Positions 37,580-49,691 of a stretch of 64,000 nt of DNA are shown here, piece by piece (within the stretch, counting starts at the first letter, position 1; every line of letters starts with the position of its first letter). The stretch spans positions 372,001 to 436,000 of the forward strand of contig JAQGEQ010000010.1 of assembly GCA_034620365.1 (NCBI GenBank), given 5' to 3'. The notes under the pieces are model-generated. The model saw only the letters and a program-made list of their open reading frames with translations, did no database searches and was not told where the DNA came from. This stretch comes from Pegea sp. RAD2-039 (lineage: Eukaryota; Chordata; Thaliacea; Salpida; Salpidae). The position numbers and the translations under genes are program-made.

Positions 37580-39043
37580 TCAAAAGAAATGACGAATCAA
37601 ACTAGTAATAGCAGTCACTAATCGCGGTGTATTGTAACGAGTTTGTAAAAAAGTATTTGCTGTAATTGGTTGTGTCCATTTGACAATATTATTTCGTTCT
37701 TCCGCTAAGCGGCGCTGAAGAGCAAAATTGGAAGTGACAATTGTGAGTTGAGCTTCAAGATCTCGTGTAATTGACCGAGCTCCGAAATTAGATGATCCAA
37801 TAATCGTAAGACATGGGTTAGACTCATTTGGGGCCTGATACCAGATCCCTTTGGCATGGTAAGTCCATTCTGGCCGTAGGTATTCCATCAACTTTACATC
37901 AGATATGCGATTTTTTTCAACAAGCAAGTTGTGAAAAAGTTTTGTAAAATGGATATAAACATAAGGGATATATTTTGAAATTCCAGCTGAATTAAGAAAC
38001 CCATTTGCTTCTGGTGAAGCAACAACTATGTTGTAATCAGCTGAGTTCTCTACAATCAATTGTTTATATTCATCAGTAATGTTAAAATATCCGGATGTAA
38101 AAGTAACTTGTGATCCTTTTCTAAAACTTTTAAGAATATTTGATGTAATTTGTTGATCTTGAAATAAACCAAAACATCCAATTTGCAAGCTTGGGTACAC
38201 ATATGTATCAATAGAATTTGTTTTATTGATAAACTCTTCAAATTTATTATCTACTCTTTGCAAAGAGCTATCAGAAGAAAGATAACTTGTTGTGATAGAT
38301 GTTAATTTTTGTTTTGCAAATGTAATAAAATTATCAAAGTTGCCAGTAACTGGATCTTCAGGACATTCAGATGATAAAATAACATCTCCATCAGATTTCA
38401 AGTGGTAACTAAATGAGGAAATTGCAGATACTAATCGATGAAAGTAATCTGAAAGCTGAGAATTGTTATCAAACACAATATAACGATCTTGACGATTTGT
38501 AAAATAATCTGAACTAAGATTTGCTCCACTCAAAATAACTCTATCATCAAACACATATGCTTTGATGTGCTGCAAACCAACAACTTCATTTATTCGATCA
38601 GGCAACAAATACTTCCAGAAACCTCTCAACAAGGGTGAATGGTATAAGGAAACTGTTATATCACTTTGAATCTCAGATTCTTTTTGTAACAAAGGAGCAA
38701 GTACTGATCTTGAATTTATAGCTCCTCTTGATCCACGACAAAAATCTAACAAAATATCAACTTTTAACTTCTGCTGATTGTCTTGAGCTTTTTTAATAGT
38801 TTCTTTTAGCTCAGAGATTAGTTGTTTTTCTAAATTTCCAACTCCTAGATATAATGCTGTGATAACAACTCGTCTTTGAGCTGTTTGTATTCCATCAATC
38901 AGTTCTTTATAAAAATCAGAAGGTTTTTCAAGAATTCTGACATCATCTCCTTTTACAGGAATACTAATTGTATGATTCTGAAGCCAGTCAAATTCAGAAG
39001 CGTTTTCCTGATAATGATTTAAGCCAAATTTTGATTGATTCAT
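37580..39043 (-). CDS. PGS1: Phosphatidylglycerophosphate synthase 1 (PGS1), intronless
   Basis: Makes phosphatidylglycerol phosphate from CDP-diacylglycerol and glycerol-3-phosphate, the first committed step of cardiolipin synthesis in mitochondria. One uninterrupted frame encodes 487 residues. It is a phospholipase-D superfamily protein with two HKD motifs: HIKAYVFDDRVILSGANLS with His159/Lys161 and HAKGIWYQAP with His396/Lys398, the latter followed by GSSNFGARS. Other family blocks are ITALYLGVGNLEKQL and LLDFCRGSRG. The start MNQSKFGLNHYQENASEFDW matches where the human protein becomes conserved; human PGS1 is longer (about 556) because of an N-terminal mitochondrial leader not seen here. 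A small upstream exon or trans-spliced leader start could be missing. Lack of introns may reflect retroposition or loss. Confidence 0.94.
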   Translation of the reverse strand: MNQSKFGLNHYQENASEFDWLQNHTISIPVKGDDVRILEKPSDFYKELIDGIQTAQRRVVITALYLGVGNLEKQLISELKETIKKAQDNQQKLKVDILLDFCRGSRGAINSRSVLAPLLQKESEIQSDITVSLYHSPLLRGFWKYLLPDRINEVVGLQHIKAYVFDDRVILSGANLSSDYFTNRQDRYIVFDNNSQLSDYFHRLVSAISSFSYHLKSDGDVILSSECPEDPVTGNFDNFITFAKQKLTSITTSYLSSDSSLQRVDNKFEEFINKTNSIDTYVYPSLQIGCFGLFQDQQITSNILKSFRKGSQVTFTSGYFNITDEYKQLIVENSADYNIVVASPEANGFLNSAGISKYIPYVYIHFTKLFHNLLVEKNRISDVKLMEYLRPEWTYHAKGIWYQAPNESNPCLTIIGSSNFGARSITRDLEAQLTIVTSNFALQRRLAEERNNIVKWTQPITANTFLQTRYNTPRLVTAITSLIRHFF

Positions 39044-39830
39044 TTTTATTAGACTTCTATATAATTTGAGATAGTTTTAACTATGCATGACACAAATTAA
39101 TATCCATTGAAGTAAATATAAATAGTAAAAAAGTAAAACAATTATATTTCTATAGAACATACAAAATTTAAAAAAATGATATTAATTACAAATATATAAA
39201 AAAGTAGTATAAGAAAGTTTACACAATAATGAAATATATAAAAATCTGAAATAATCAAAAACAAATTGAATCATATGAAGAAATGGTGAAAAAATTCCAC
39301 ATTAATAATTATCATTTAATAATTACTTTTTGAAAGATACCTAGAATAATCATTCAAATAAACTTTAAAAATTCACATCATTTTTTTCTCAAAATATGTA
39401 GATCAATAAATAATCATAATATTAACTATATATAACAAAATCATAAACATGTAATGACAAAATATACTTATTTTCATGAAGTATTTATGTTACATTACTT
39501 AAAATTTAAAAACAATCATCTTAATATGTTTATAAATAAGGTATTTGAACTTCATTATATTTAGTGAAACTAGTACATTTGGATATTTAAGAAACTTATT
39601 ATTTGCAACATTGAATTAAATATTTTAATGTACTTTAAGCAATACTAATATAAATTTAAATGTTAATTTACTTTAACTTTTGTTTCAATGTGACAAATAT
39701 AAGTTTTTGAGCTAAGAAAATACTTTTCATACAGCCTTTTAATTAAACAAAATTATAAAGATTTTTCCACAAAATATTAATCTTTTTTAAGGTATTAAAT
39801 TAATAAAATTTACTGTTCATACATTCATAC
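39044..39830. other. Intergenic, upstream of PGS1
   Basis: AT-rich. On the minus strand TTATATAGAAG lies about 10-20 bp before the PGS1 ATG, an acceptor-like site. No gene is recognisable. Confidence 0.4.
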
Positions 39831-39837
39831 ATACAAA

Positions 39838-40350
39838 TTTAAGGAAAAAAAAGATTTAGAAGATACCAAAAGTTGATAATTTTTCAAAATTTACATTTAA
39901 CATTAATACATCATCTACAATGTTATTCTATCAATAATACTAAAATAAAAAAATTTAAGTTAACATTTAGGCTTTTTTTAAAACTGTTTAATTTAGGATT
40001 GTAACTAAAGATTGCAAGTTTAAAAAGAAACTTAATTGTAATAACTCTCATCAAAGATTTATCAGCTTTTAATAAAATAAATACTGCAAAAATTTTGATT
40101 ATTACTTAACCATGGTATAAAAATGTTTGCTAATTAAAATCTTTATTTTAAATAAATTTGAATAATTCCTCCCAATGTAAATTATTAGTCGTGACACCGA
40201 GTTAAATCTAGATTAAGCAATAACTGTAAAAAATTAAATGTGATTTTAATTTAATCTTTAATAAGATAAATGCAAATTTAAAGTTAAGAGTATACTTTTA
40301 GTATAGCTATCATATAACTCTTCATAAACTAATATTATAAAAATTAAACC
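39838..40350. repeat. Dispersed repeat, blocks B then A (permuted relative to 10.9-11.7 kb)
   Basis: Block B (39838-40140) and block A (40165-40350, with TTAGTCGTGACACCGAGTTA and AGTATACTTTTAGTATAGCT) match the blocks at 10885-11720 at roughly 80 percent by eye, but in the opposite order. Block A is shorter here and lacks the 24-bp tandem expansion. Confidence 0.6.
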
Positions 40351-40550
40351 GGACCGTGAAGACGAAGGAAACAATATCATCAATTTTAATGTCTGTGAGA
40401 CTAATAAAGATGATAACAGTAAGTTGTTTAATCAAATGTGCTCTCAAAGTCTTGATTTTGTGGACGTTCTAACGGTATCAATGACCATACTTGGAGCGAA
40501 AAGCTCAGATCATCAAAGACCGTTAAAAAAGTGTCTTTTCAGGAAAGTTG

Positions 40551-40606
40551 GGACATATGCAAGTTTCTTGCCAAGCTTTATAAGGTAAAAAAACTTGCAT
40601 ATGTCC
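40551..40606. repeat. Perfect 16-bp inverted repeat with 24-nt loop
   Basis: GGACATATGCAAGTTT at 40551-40566 is answered by AAACTTGCATATGTCC at 40591-40606. Such a perfect stem inside decayed transposon DNA is unexpected by chance. It may be a small foldback insertion or a snap-back duplication. Confidence 0.85.
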
Positions 40607-40618
40607 AGAGTTTTATAT

Positions 40619-40640
40619 GTACCTACCTACCTACCTACCA
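40619..40640. repeat. (CCTA)n microsatellite
   Basis: TACCTACCTACCTACCTACC, about five units of 4 bp, lies 12 bp after the inverted repeat. Confidence 0.85.
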
Positions 40641-41180
40641 CCCTCAAAAACTAATGACGGGGTTACTGTTAAGGCTTTATTGAAGGTTCTTAAAAGTGCT
40701 GTGTGTCCTGAGTTAAATATTTTGAGGAATTTCAATTTTATTAAAGTTGATTGGAATAACCCAAAATCAGCATTTGTGGCAAAATCGTTTAACTTGGATA
40801 GCGATAATACTAATTCAGCCATTTTAAGTTATACCTTTGTAAGCTTCCTCGATGCCAATAACCTATCTCATATGGTTATTTTCCAACCCAAGTTAGTGGT
40901 AATACTTTGGATCTTCTCATCACATCAAATATTTGAATAGAAAAACTTACAAAGATTGGTTATGTTGTATGGTCTGCTTCGACCAAGAAGATGCAGGAAA
41001 GAAATTATGAAGATCCAGTTGTTGCCTATGCAGCAGGACTCCTCAACCTTAGGCGCTGCCAGAATGACATTGAGTGAAGTGATGAACTACCTACGAAGTT
41101 CCAAGTACAACTTTTAGTTCAGAGTTTTGATTCTTCCAGAAGTTTTACCATAAACCAGACTCAAAGAGTCCTTTGACCTG

Positions 41181-41606
41181 ATTGGTTATAAGTTTCAAAT
41201 AATCTGTTAAAATATTGAGAGCAAAAACTGAAATAAAAATACTTTTTTAAAACAAAAACAATAATGAAAAATGTTGACTTTCAAAAAATAAGAATAGATA
41301 ACAGAAGCAAACTACATGTAAAACATGATTAAAAACGAAAATACTAATCTTAAGAAACAAGTAAAGTTACTTGAAGTAACAATGTTGCTTCTTAATCAAT
41401 CTTAAACATTATATAAAGATATACTTTGTTGGTGAGTCTTCAGGAGAGTTAGTCGTGAGTGGTTTGTAGTTTTTATGTAAATTACAATTTTATTATACAG
41501 CTTCAGTTGCTAGAATAAATCGTGTGAAATATTGTAATCTTTTATCGATAACTTCAACTCATTATCTTGCTTCTATAGTAAGTTAGCTGTATTAGATTTA
41601 TATATT
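41181..41606. other. Upstream region of eIF4E
   Basis: AT-rich, presumably promoter and 5' UTR. GCTGTATTAG lies about 20 bp before the ATG and could be an acceptor. No boxes are convincing. Confidence 0.4.
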
Positions 41607-43254
41607 ATGGCTGACTTTAAAACTGACCCAAAAAATACTTGTGTTGGTGCGAAATCTTTTACTAAACCGTTAGATGATGAGGATAAAGATCAGATGAAAA
41701 CGGTGTCTGTACCAGATGATTATATTAAACATACACTTGAAAACACGTAAGTAATTTTTAACTTTTTGTTTCACACTTTTTCCGACTATCGTTTTATGTT
41801 TATCTAAAATTATTTTTAAATATTCAACATTATCTCCGGTAATAATCCAAACCATTTCAAGTTTAAAATATATAAAGTCGCTGCTTTTTATTTTTAATGA
41901 AATTTATTAAGTTATTATTTCTATCTGTTGTTATTTTAAGCTGGGCTTTATGGTTCTTCAAAAACGCACGAACTAAGAAATGGGCTGATAATCTTCGCCT
42001 AATTATAAAGTTCAAAACAGTTGAAGACTTTTGGGCGTAAGTGTAAAAAATAAACGGTTTATTGTGATAACCGCTTTAAGTTTGAGATATAATTTAAGTT
42101 GGTTTTATTTCACTTTGTTCATATTGCAGTTACAATATTTCATTATTTATTTATTTCTAAATTCAGCATCTACAACAACATTAAATCTTCAAGTGAACTT
42201 TCTCAGGGATGTGATTACAATATATTTAAGGTAACCGAACTCTGCTAAGCAGTTTTGTAAGGAGAAATGTTTATTTCTTTAGTGTAACATTTGACTAATA
42301 GTGTACTAAAGTTTGAGGTATTGAATAGGATGGTATACCTCCAATGTGGGAAAGTGATGATAATAAGAACGGAGGCAAGTGGCAATTACAAATGGAAAAA
42401 CGACATCACATCGCTGATACCGATAAATGCTGGTTGGAAACAGTTAAGTTCTTTGAATTCTTTTGTGATTGAAAACAGTTTTCAGATGATTGTTCTGTTT
42501 AATAGCATCGCTCAAAGCTTAACTATTTCTACACAACCCCGTGTTTTTATTCTACAATCAAATTGTAATCTATAAATTGTTTCAATTGAAATATTTGTTG
42601 ACTTTATTAATGTGATGTTGCCAACCAACATTAGCTTCAGTTGAAGGTCTGGGGACCTGGTTTAGTTGAACTTATTGTCTGGACAACTTTTAGTTTTCTA
42701 GGTCATCTTTTTAACTCAAATTTCAAACAGATTTTGTTTCTGATTGGAGAAAACTTTGATGATTCTGGAGATGTTAATGGTGCAACCGTGCAGATTAGAA
42801 ATAGAGGAGACAGATTAGCTATCTGGTTGAAAGATTGCAAAAATCATGCAGCCGTCCTGAGAATTGGGTTTGTTTTTCGTCGTTTATAAAATAGATACTG
42901 TTTTCAAATATTTACAAGTAATTCCTGAACAAGCTGTTGCTTGTGTTTGATAACTTGTTTGATGAATAATCGCCTAGATTGTACTTTTGTCATCATATAC
43001 TTTAAAAAAAATTCAATTAGATTAATGATTTGTTTAGAAATATGTTCAAGGAGAAGTTGAAGATAGGAAGAAGTGTTCGGCTTCAATTTTATGTGAGTTG
43101 GCTTGTAACAAAGATTTTTATCAATTTTATACAACTTCATTTGTAAAATATGTTTTGAACTAAGATTTGAAAAAAATGTTTTTTCATTTAGTCTCATGAA
43201 GATGCTCAAGCCACTAACGCTGGTTCGCTTCCTAAACCGATGTTTTCACTCTGA
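41607..43254 (+). CDS. EIF4E: Translation initiation factor eIF4E (class I)
   Basis: Binds the mRNA 5' cap and recruits eIF4G. Seven exons (41607-41746, 41941-42036, 42167-42230, 42329-42442, 42731-42867, 43038-43092, 43192-43254) join in phase to 222 residues (human 217). Cap-stacking tryptophans are present in KKWADNLRL and PMWESDD (with the Glu that contacts guanine), and the third cap-contact Trp in RLAIWLKDC. The Trp of the dorsal eIF4G/4E-BP site is in VEDFWAIYNNI. GCDYNIFKDGIPPMWE and CWLETILFLIGENFDD are typical. The C-terminus AGSLPKPMFSL differs from the usual GSTTKNRFVV but keeps a Ser nine residues from the end, where human Ser209 is phosphorylated by MNK kinases. Both essential Trp and the Glu place it in the canonical cap-binding class. 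Confidence 0.95.
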
Positions 43255-43720
43255 AGCATTTGAAGATCATCTGAAAGAGTTGTGGAAAGTGGAGCATTTT
43301 AAATTTATAGATTGCTGATAGATCTCTTATTTCAGTTTTAATTTTTATTTAATTCTTGTTACTTTTTACTCCACTGAGATCTTTGAAATATGCTTTATAT
43401 TATAACTGCAAAGTTTGTTATTTGCTTTCTATGTTCATTGATTAAATGATGTTTACAACACTCCTCTATAACCAACGACAGTTATGCCAAGATAAGTCGA
43501 TCATATGCTTTTAAATCATTGAACTAATTATTATATGGTATAAGTAAATGCTTACAAGCTTACTGTCTGAACGGACAACCAAACTAGTGGCCGAACTGGT
43601 AATAACCAGGTTAATAGCCACTTATAATTAGTCATGATTCAATTATTTAAATTATTATCAAACGTTGGTTACAAAACTCATCTGGAATACAAAGACTAGG
43701 GTTATTTCTAAAAGTGAAAA
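43255..43720. other. Spacer between eIF4E and the tandem duplication
   Basis: AT-rich 3' flank of eIF4E. No further feature is visible. Confidence 0.4.
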
Positions 43721-44760
43721 TCTATGAGATACAAAACAAATTAAGAAAATTTAAAGAAGCTTAAAAAAATTTCTAAGAGTATCAAATATTCTAAACAACT
43801 ACTGATGTAATCTAAATACTACTGATTGACAAGTTACACTAAAATTGAAGCATCCTTTTTCTGATTATCTTTTGTAAGCGCAAATGCCAGATATCTCAAT
43901 TTAGTGTCTAAGTTTTATATTTTAGATCAAATTAAACCAGCACAACATGTAAACAGAAAAAAAATAGTTTTTTTTAGAAATTTTTCATTATTTTGCCGTT
44001 TGAAACCAATTTGTAATTTTCATTTTTCCATTGAACTTATTATAACTTGTATATCCGAAGACAATTTTGCCGCATACGTAAATGTGTGTCAAGTTTGGTA
44101 GTGACGCATTACAAACAGTCCATTCTGTATGCTGACTGTTGAGTTCTTAGTTGTTGCTTACACTTGCTATTAGCCGCCTTTTACAATTGAATAAAGCTCT
44201 CTTGCAGAGTAATAAACATTATTAAACCTTAACTTTATACCATATCCAACTTTTACTAAACAAGAGTTCTTAGATTCGGTTGATATTGTTCGAGGTATGA
44301 GTCATCAACTTCTATCAAAATCTTCAGGATAGGTTGATATAATTATCAAATAGCATCTCAAGACACAGCATCTCTTAAAAAGTAAATTCACACGTTTTAT
44401 TTGTACAGAAATTTATTAGAATAAACAACACTATGAAGGATTTATTTATTTACTAATTAAAGATTTTAACTTTATCATAAACAACTACATTTGTGGATTA
44501 ATCGATTTATATTCAAAGCTGTCTTTTAACTTTAATTATATTATAAATTTCTAGAAAATGACCATCAAAGACAAAACTTTGGCGAAAGAATTGCAAGTAT
44601 AACTTTAAAAGTTCATCCTAGAGTTCTATATTCATTTGAAAAACATCAATAATTTCGAAACAAACTTGTACAATTTAAGAATTTATTTAGTTTTCTATAA
44701 CTAACAATATCATTTAAAACTAGCGAAATTATTTCAATAAAGTTATCAAATCTGTTTGAT

Positions 44761-47004
44761 TTAATTTTTAAAATGAACTGTTATGTAACCCTTACAAAAA
44801 CATTTAATTGATAAAGTTGGTTTTGTTTTTATCATTAAGCTTTCAAGATTGCTGGTAGAGTTAGTTAAAGAGTCATTTGTTGTCCTAGTAGTTTGTTTTG
44901 ACTCTATTGCTATATCGTAAGTTGTTAGATGAAATATTGACTTCGACTCAGTTGATGTTAGCTTGGGTGTTGCCGGTTCAACTGTCACTAATTTGGTTGT
45001 TGTTGTTGTTGGCTTACCTGTTGTTGTTGTTAATTTGGTTGTCGTTGGCTTAGCTTTTATTGTTGTTAATTTGGTTGTTGTTGCTGTTGGTGATGATTTA
45101 ATGGTTGTTTGTTGTTTAGTTACTGGTTTAGTTGTGAGCTCAATTTTCGAAAAAGTTGTTGTTACTTCTAAACAAAAGTTGTTTAAGAGAAATGTTTTAC
45201 CAAAAAATATTGTTAAAAAGAATAAAAAAATGTTAAACAATTTGGTAACCTGTAAGGAGATGATCAAGCCGACATGTTCTGCAACAACTCTTAAGCATAA
45301 AAGCCGTATTTGTTTCACAAAGACCTGTACGAGAGTAAATACTACAAGACGCAGCAGAGTCTTTACAAAGAGGGTTTTCAGTTGTAGTGGTGAAGGTTGC
45401 TGTAGCTAAATATTCTGTACAAGTTGCACAACATTGTCGATTCATAAAAACAGGGTTTGAAATGCATTGTCCACTTTCTTTCCAATAGTGACACGAAAAC
45501 ACACTGGATACGTCTTCACATCCCTTACCAGGGTCTTCAGAACCACCACTACCAGTGATAACTGGACTACATGTGTACATTGAATTGATTCGAGTCACAT
45601 CTCTTTTTGAAAACCCATCTCTCTTTCAAATCATAATAAATTTGTTGTTATAACTTTAACTCACTTATTAATAATGGAAGGATAATATTTGTATTAAGGC
45701 TGTTTGATTTTAATTTTAGAATGACAAAAATAATTCAAAAGATAAATATTAAATGAAAAACAACAAAACTTCTTTCATATCGATAAAAAAGTAATTGTAA
45801 AATCAACTTAAGTCAATCAAAAGTTATTTGATTAATTACCTGCACGTTAAGTATCTCTCCATCTAGGCTTGTCATTGTAGGTTGACCATTCTTACTTAAA
45901 TGGTAACTGCTGTAATGCATAATAGACCAAGTGTCATAAAAAGCATCAGGAACATTTGAAAGATCTTCAGAATATTTATCAAAGTTGTAGACATCACCTG
46001 AAAGCATTTGATAATTACTTATTCCATTCAATGTGACGTCACTAACTAGGAGCGATGTTCTCTGTTTTGATGATGACGTGATCATCACGATCCGGCCGAG
46101 AGTGTTCATGAAAGAATCCCAGAGCGTGCATAATTTCATGAATAATAGTTCCTTTGGTCCAACAGCTTTCAGATAAAGATATCTGAAAAGTTGAAGATCA
46201 TTTCATGCCTAATCAGTAATTGGTAATTGGATTTACTCTTGTAACTGATGCTGCTGCTCCTACAGGAGAGCTACAAACAGTTCCTTCGTAAAAGTTGATA
46301 TATTTGGACTCGAAGCTTCTTGGTATCAATTTGATGCATGTATTAGAATCAAAATCTTCAATTGCTTCGTCTAATTTTTCTTTAAACTTTGAATCTTTAA
46401 AAATTGGTGTTTTCAGCAATTAAAATTACTTTTTTTAAATTTTATTTAGATTAGTTTTTAAGTTTTTAGAAAGCTTTATTTTTATAAGGAAAAATATTTG
46501 TTTTAATAAAATAATTGCTTATACTTTTCCAATTTTCCTAATTAAAGTATCAACAAATTTAAAATGTCTTGTAATTATGAAACGGTTATTAAAATTATTT
46601 ATTTAAAGATTCATTTAACACCAAATAATTTTTCAGTTTTCAAAGTTACCTGCGATGTCATTAACATATGGAATCTTGTAGTTATCACCTTGTGGAAAGA
46701 AGTCAAACTTGATACTTGTTAGCTCCCGTTTAGCTCGATTTAAAGTAACTGAAGTATTAATTTGCTTGATCTTTTCTATTCCTATCTTTTGAATCTTCAC
46801 ACTCTCAACTTTTCCTGAATTTTTTTATGTATATACATTTGATATCTTAATTAAAGTAAAAACTTTATTAAATACAGACATGTTAACTCATTTAAATTAA
46901 AAAATGAAGCAAGTAGTCATATATTATTTGTGAAACAAACCTTGAAAATGGAAGCAAATTATCACAATATAAATGAATTTTGTTGTTAATGTAAAACTCT
47001 CCAT
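44761..47004 (-). CDS. Secreted astacin metalloprotease with two ShK domains, copy A
   Basis: Secreted zinc endopeptidase of the astacin (M12A) family. Seven exons (46941-47004, 46650-46814, 46237-46394, 46047-46182, 45840-45997, 45250-45622, 44761-45167) join in phase to 486 residues. Order: signal peptide ([13 protein letters not shown]), short propeptide ending RAKR at 48-51, then the catalytic domain from YKIPYVND. Zinc site [19 protein letters not shown] has His144, Glu145, His148 and His154; the Met-turn SIMHY is at 199-203. Two six-cysteine ShK domains follow (about 262-297 and 313-346). A Thr/Lys/Pro-rich, mucin-like tail comes next, and the end is [16 protein letters not shown]. The zinc site and Met-turn lie on either side of a 49-bp intron (45998-46046). 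I see no cysteine or Asp switch motif in the propeptide. Substrate unknown; matrix remodelling, digestion or development are all possible. Confidence 0.93.
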
Positions 47005-47144
47005 TTGTAAAGTATTTTTGTTTTATAATCAATTAATAAAATATTCCTTTTAAATCATTGATAACTGAAAATAAACATCAAACTGTTTTAGTATTTCTAT
47101 AAGATGATTTAGATAAAAAAATTGTATTTGTTAAGCTAAAATAA

Positions 47145-47240
47145 TAGTAACGGTCTGCTTTGGCCGAGAATAGGGGCTCAACAGGGTTAACAACAAAGCA
47201 AAACACAATAAAATGCAAAATAACAAGCTCTTAGAGTAAA
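47145..47240 (-). repeat. Copy of the R110 dispersed repeat (inverted), unit 1
   Basis: Reading the minus strand, TGTTTTGCTTTGTT and TTCTCGGCCAAAGCAGACC match the copy at 32.2 kb. It is present in both duplicated units, so it was there before the duplication. Confidence 0.55.
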
Positions 47241-47976
47241 AATACTATAAATAGTTAGTTTTGTCATCAACCACCAAATTGTTGTTATTTTTAATCCGAA
47301 CTTGTATACGTCTGAGAACGTCATAAAAACTTTAATGTTTGTATTGACGTCTGTTTATGACGATGAGAAATTGAGTTTTTAAAAGTTATAATTTGAAAAT
47401 ATTATAAAAAAAAGATTAGATGTTTAATTTTTTATTACTATGGATTTAGTGATTCAATCTTTCATTAGCTATATTTCACTTAAAAAATCTTTTACAAACG
47501 TAATACTAAAAAAAAAACTTTTCTATGATTACTGATAGTTTTTAAGATCTAGTTTAAATACTGACATCGTTTACTAATAGAAGTTTTTAAGCTTTAAAAT
47601 TATTCCTAAAAAATAAAAGTTTAGATAAGCAATACTTTATTTTATTTGTTGATGACCATAACTGTTTGAAAACTAATACTGTTTAGAATGAATATATTTG
47701 ACAAACAAATTTAGTTGAATAAAGTTCTATACCTGAAGATTCTATGTCAAAATTAAAAAAACTAATTTGTATCAAAAATGTTTTATTACATTTTGCTTTG
47801 TACGGATTTAAAATATTTCTTTTTGAAAAAATTTGCAAATTAAGACTCGACTTGTAAGTAATTTATATTAGTTGGTTTGGCTGTAATCGATTTAATTTCT
47901 AATTTTAAAATAATAAATTAAAAATGATGATAGTCAACTTGCTTACAAGAATCAGTTTAAAAATATATTAATTAAA

Positions 47977-48320
47977 GTACAATGTATCCTCGCTAATCCG
48001 GTCATGTTGGGCAAGCTTTTTTTATAATTAGGCCGGATTATCCTTTGGCCGAAAAAGAACAAAAATCGTTTTTTTGAAGGCATCTACCTCTTTTATATTT
48101 TGGAATGCATATAATAAAACGCACACTAAATATTCTGTTAGTTTAATTTTTTTCAGTTTTCTCAACGAACCAAACAATTAAAACAGAAAAAAAATAAACG
48201 AAACAAAACTTCGATAAAGTTTAAAATCAATTTAACGAAAACAAATCACACCGTGATTTTATATAATATATTTTATCGACTGAAACCGGTCGGATTAGTG
48301 AGAGACTGGATAAGCCATGT
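47977..48320. mobile_element. Small pogo/Tigger-like element, unit 1
   Basis: The left end CAATGTATCCTCGCTAATCC resembles the left end of the Tigger fragment at 31373. The right end has CGGATTAGTGAGAGACTGG, roughly its inverse. There is no coding capacity, so it is a non-autonomous (MITE-like) copy of about 330 bp flanked by TA-rich DNA. Confidence 0.65.
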
Positions 48321-49691
48321 TGTTACAAATTAAATTGATTAAGTTTTTTGTAGTAAAGCCGTTTTGTAACATCATTTAATAGATATATATATTCTGTTTT
48401 ATCTGACATCTATTTATAGCAACTATAAACCCTCCAATACTACTAAAGAGACTTACATAACAAATTTGTTAATTGTGAATTTACTGCTTGCAGTTCTAAT
48501 TTTGAGAATATGGAAGAAATTTATTAAAATGATGAACTGGATGTAGATAAAAAGATGTTTCTGCTCACCCTCTATTTGCGTAAAGATGTTAAAAATTATC
48601 TTAATCCTAAAAATTTCAAAATTTATTTATCACTTAAAATCTTTTATATAAAAATGTATAGTTTAAAAACTGTTTAAAAAGTAATTTATTGAAATTGAAA
48701 ACATCAATTTTTAGTCAGAGTTATTAATTTCATTTTTCATTCACGTTTTGAAGGTATGCAAATTTGTAGTGTTCACAAATTGTAAAATGACATTTTAATA
48801 AAGTCACATTATTCTCTTGCCACGACTGTAATTGTTCAGAAATTTTTTGGCAAAGTATCAGATAGTTTTGAGGTAAAATTTTCAAGTTAAGCTTTGATTG
48901 ATTAGTAGAATAAAATAAATGATTTGTTTGCTAGTTTGAAATACTAACCATGAAATAAAAACATAAGTACAAAAATCTATGACAAAACAATGAGATACAA
49001 AAAAAATTGAGACTACTTGAAAAAGATTTCTAAGAGTATCAAATATTCCAAACAACTACTGATGTAATCTAAATACTTCTGATTGACAAGTTACACTAAA
49101 ATTGAAGCATCCTTTTTCTGATTACCTTTCTTTTGTAAGCGCAAATGCCAGATATCTCAATTTAGTGTCTAAGTTTTATATTTTAGATCAAATTAAACCA
49201 GCACAACATGTAAACAGAAGAAAAATAGTTTTTTTAGGAATTTTTCATTATTTTGCCGTTTGGAACCAATCTGTAATTTTCATTTTTTCATTGAACTTAT
49301 TATAACTTGTATATCCGAAGACAATTTTGCCGCATACGTAAATGTGTGTCAAGTTTGGTAGTGACGCATTACAAACAGTCCATTCTGTATGCTGACTGTT
49401 GAGTTCTTAGTTGTTGCTTACACTTGCTATTAGCCGCCTTTTACAATTGAATAAAGCTCTCTTGCAGAGTAATTAACATTATTAAACCTTAACTTTATAC
49501 CATATCCAACTTTTACAAAACAAGAGTTCTTAGATTCGGTTGATACTGTTCGAGGTATGAGTCATCAACTTCTATTAAAAACTTCAGGATAGGTTGATGT
49601 AATTATCAAATAGCATCTCAAGACACAGCATCTCTTAAAAAGTAAATTCACACGTTTTATTTGTACAGAAATTTATTAGAATAAACAACAC

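Larger units (their letters stand above)
40351..41180 (+). mobile_element. LINE endonuclease-domain fragment, decayed
   Basis: Fragments fit the apurinic-type endonuclease of a non-LTR retrotransposon: VDWNNPKSAF (the DIDW-like region), then ILSYTFVSFLDANNLSHMV, then a frameshifted LDLLITSN-like end. Stops and shifts interrupt it. The stretch after 40950 (ERNYEDPVVAYAAGLLNLRR) is open for about 28 codons but I cannot tie it to the LINE. It may be the 5' part of the family whose reverse transcriptase is at 13.8 and 36.1 kb. Confidence 0.6.
43723..48985. repeat. Tandem duplication, unit 1 (astacin gene A)
   Basis: Direct-repeat partner of 48986-55290. Colinear identity is very high, including introns and flanks. 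Unit 1 lacks about 400 bp present in unit 2 after 44433 and about 560 bp after 47272, and has about 140 bp that unit 2 lacks near 48108-48250. Homology begins near a shared GAGATACAAAA at 43723 and 48990. Confidence 0.93.

Noticed and set aside
44963..45409. Val/Leu-rich plus-strand frame (and its counterpart at 50619-51296)
   Set aside because: Antisense shadow of the Thr/Lys-rich astacin tail: ACA/ACC codons read as TGT/GGT on the other strand.
45998..46046. Apparent frameshift and stop in the astacin catalytic domain
   Set aside because: A 49-bp GT-AG intron (GTTAGT...TTTCAG) fits exactly, restores phase and the family sequence, and is present in both copies.
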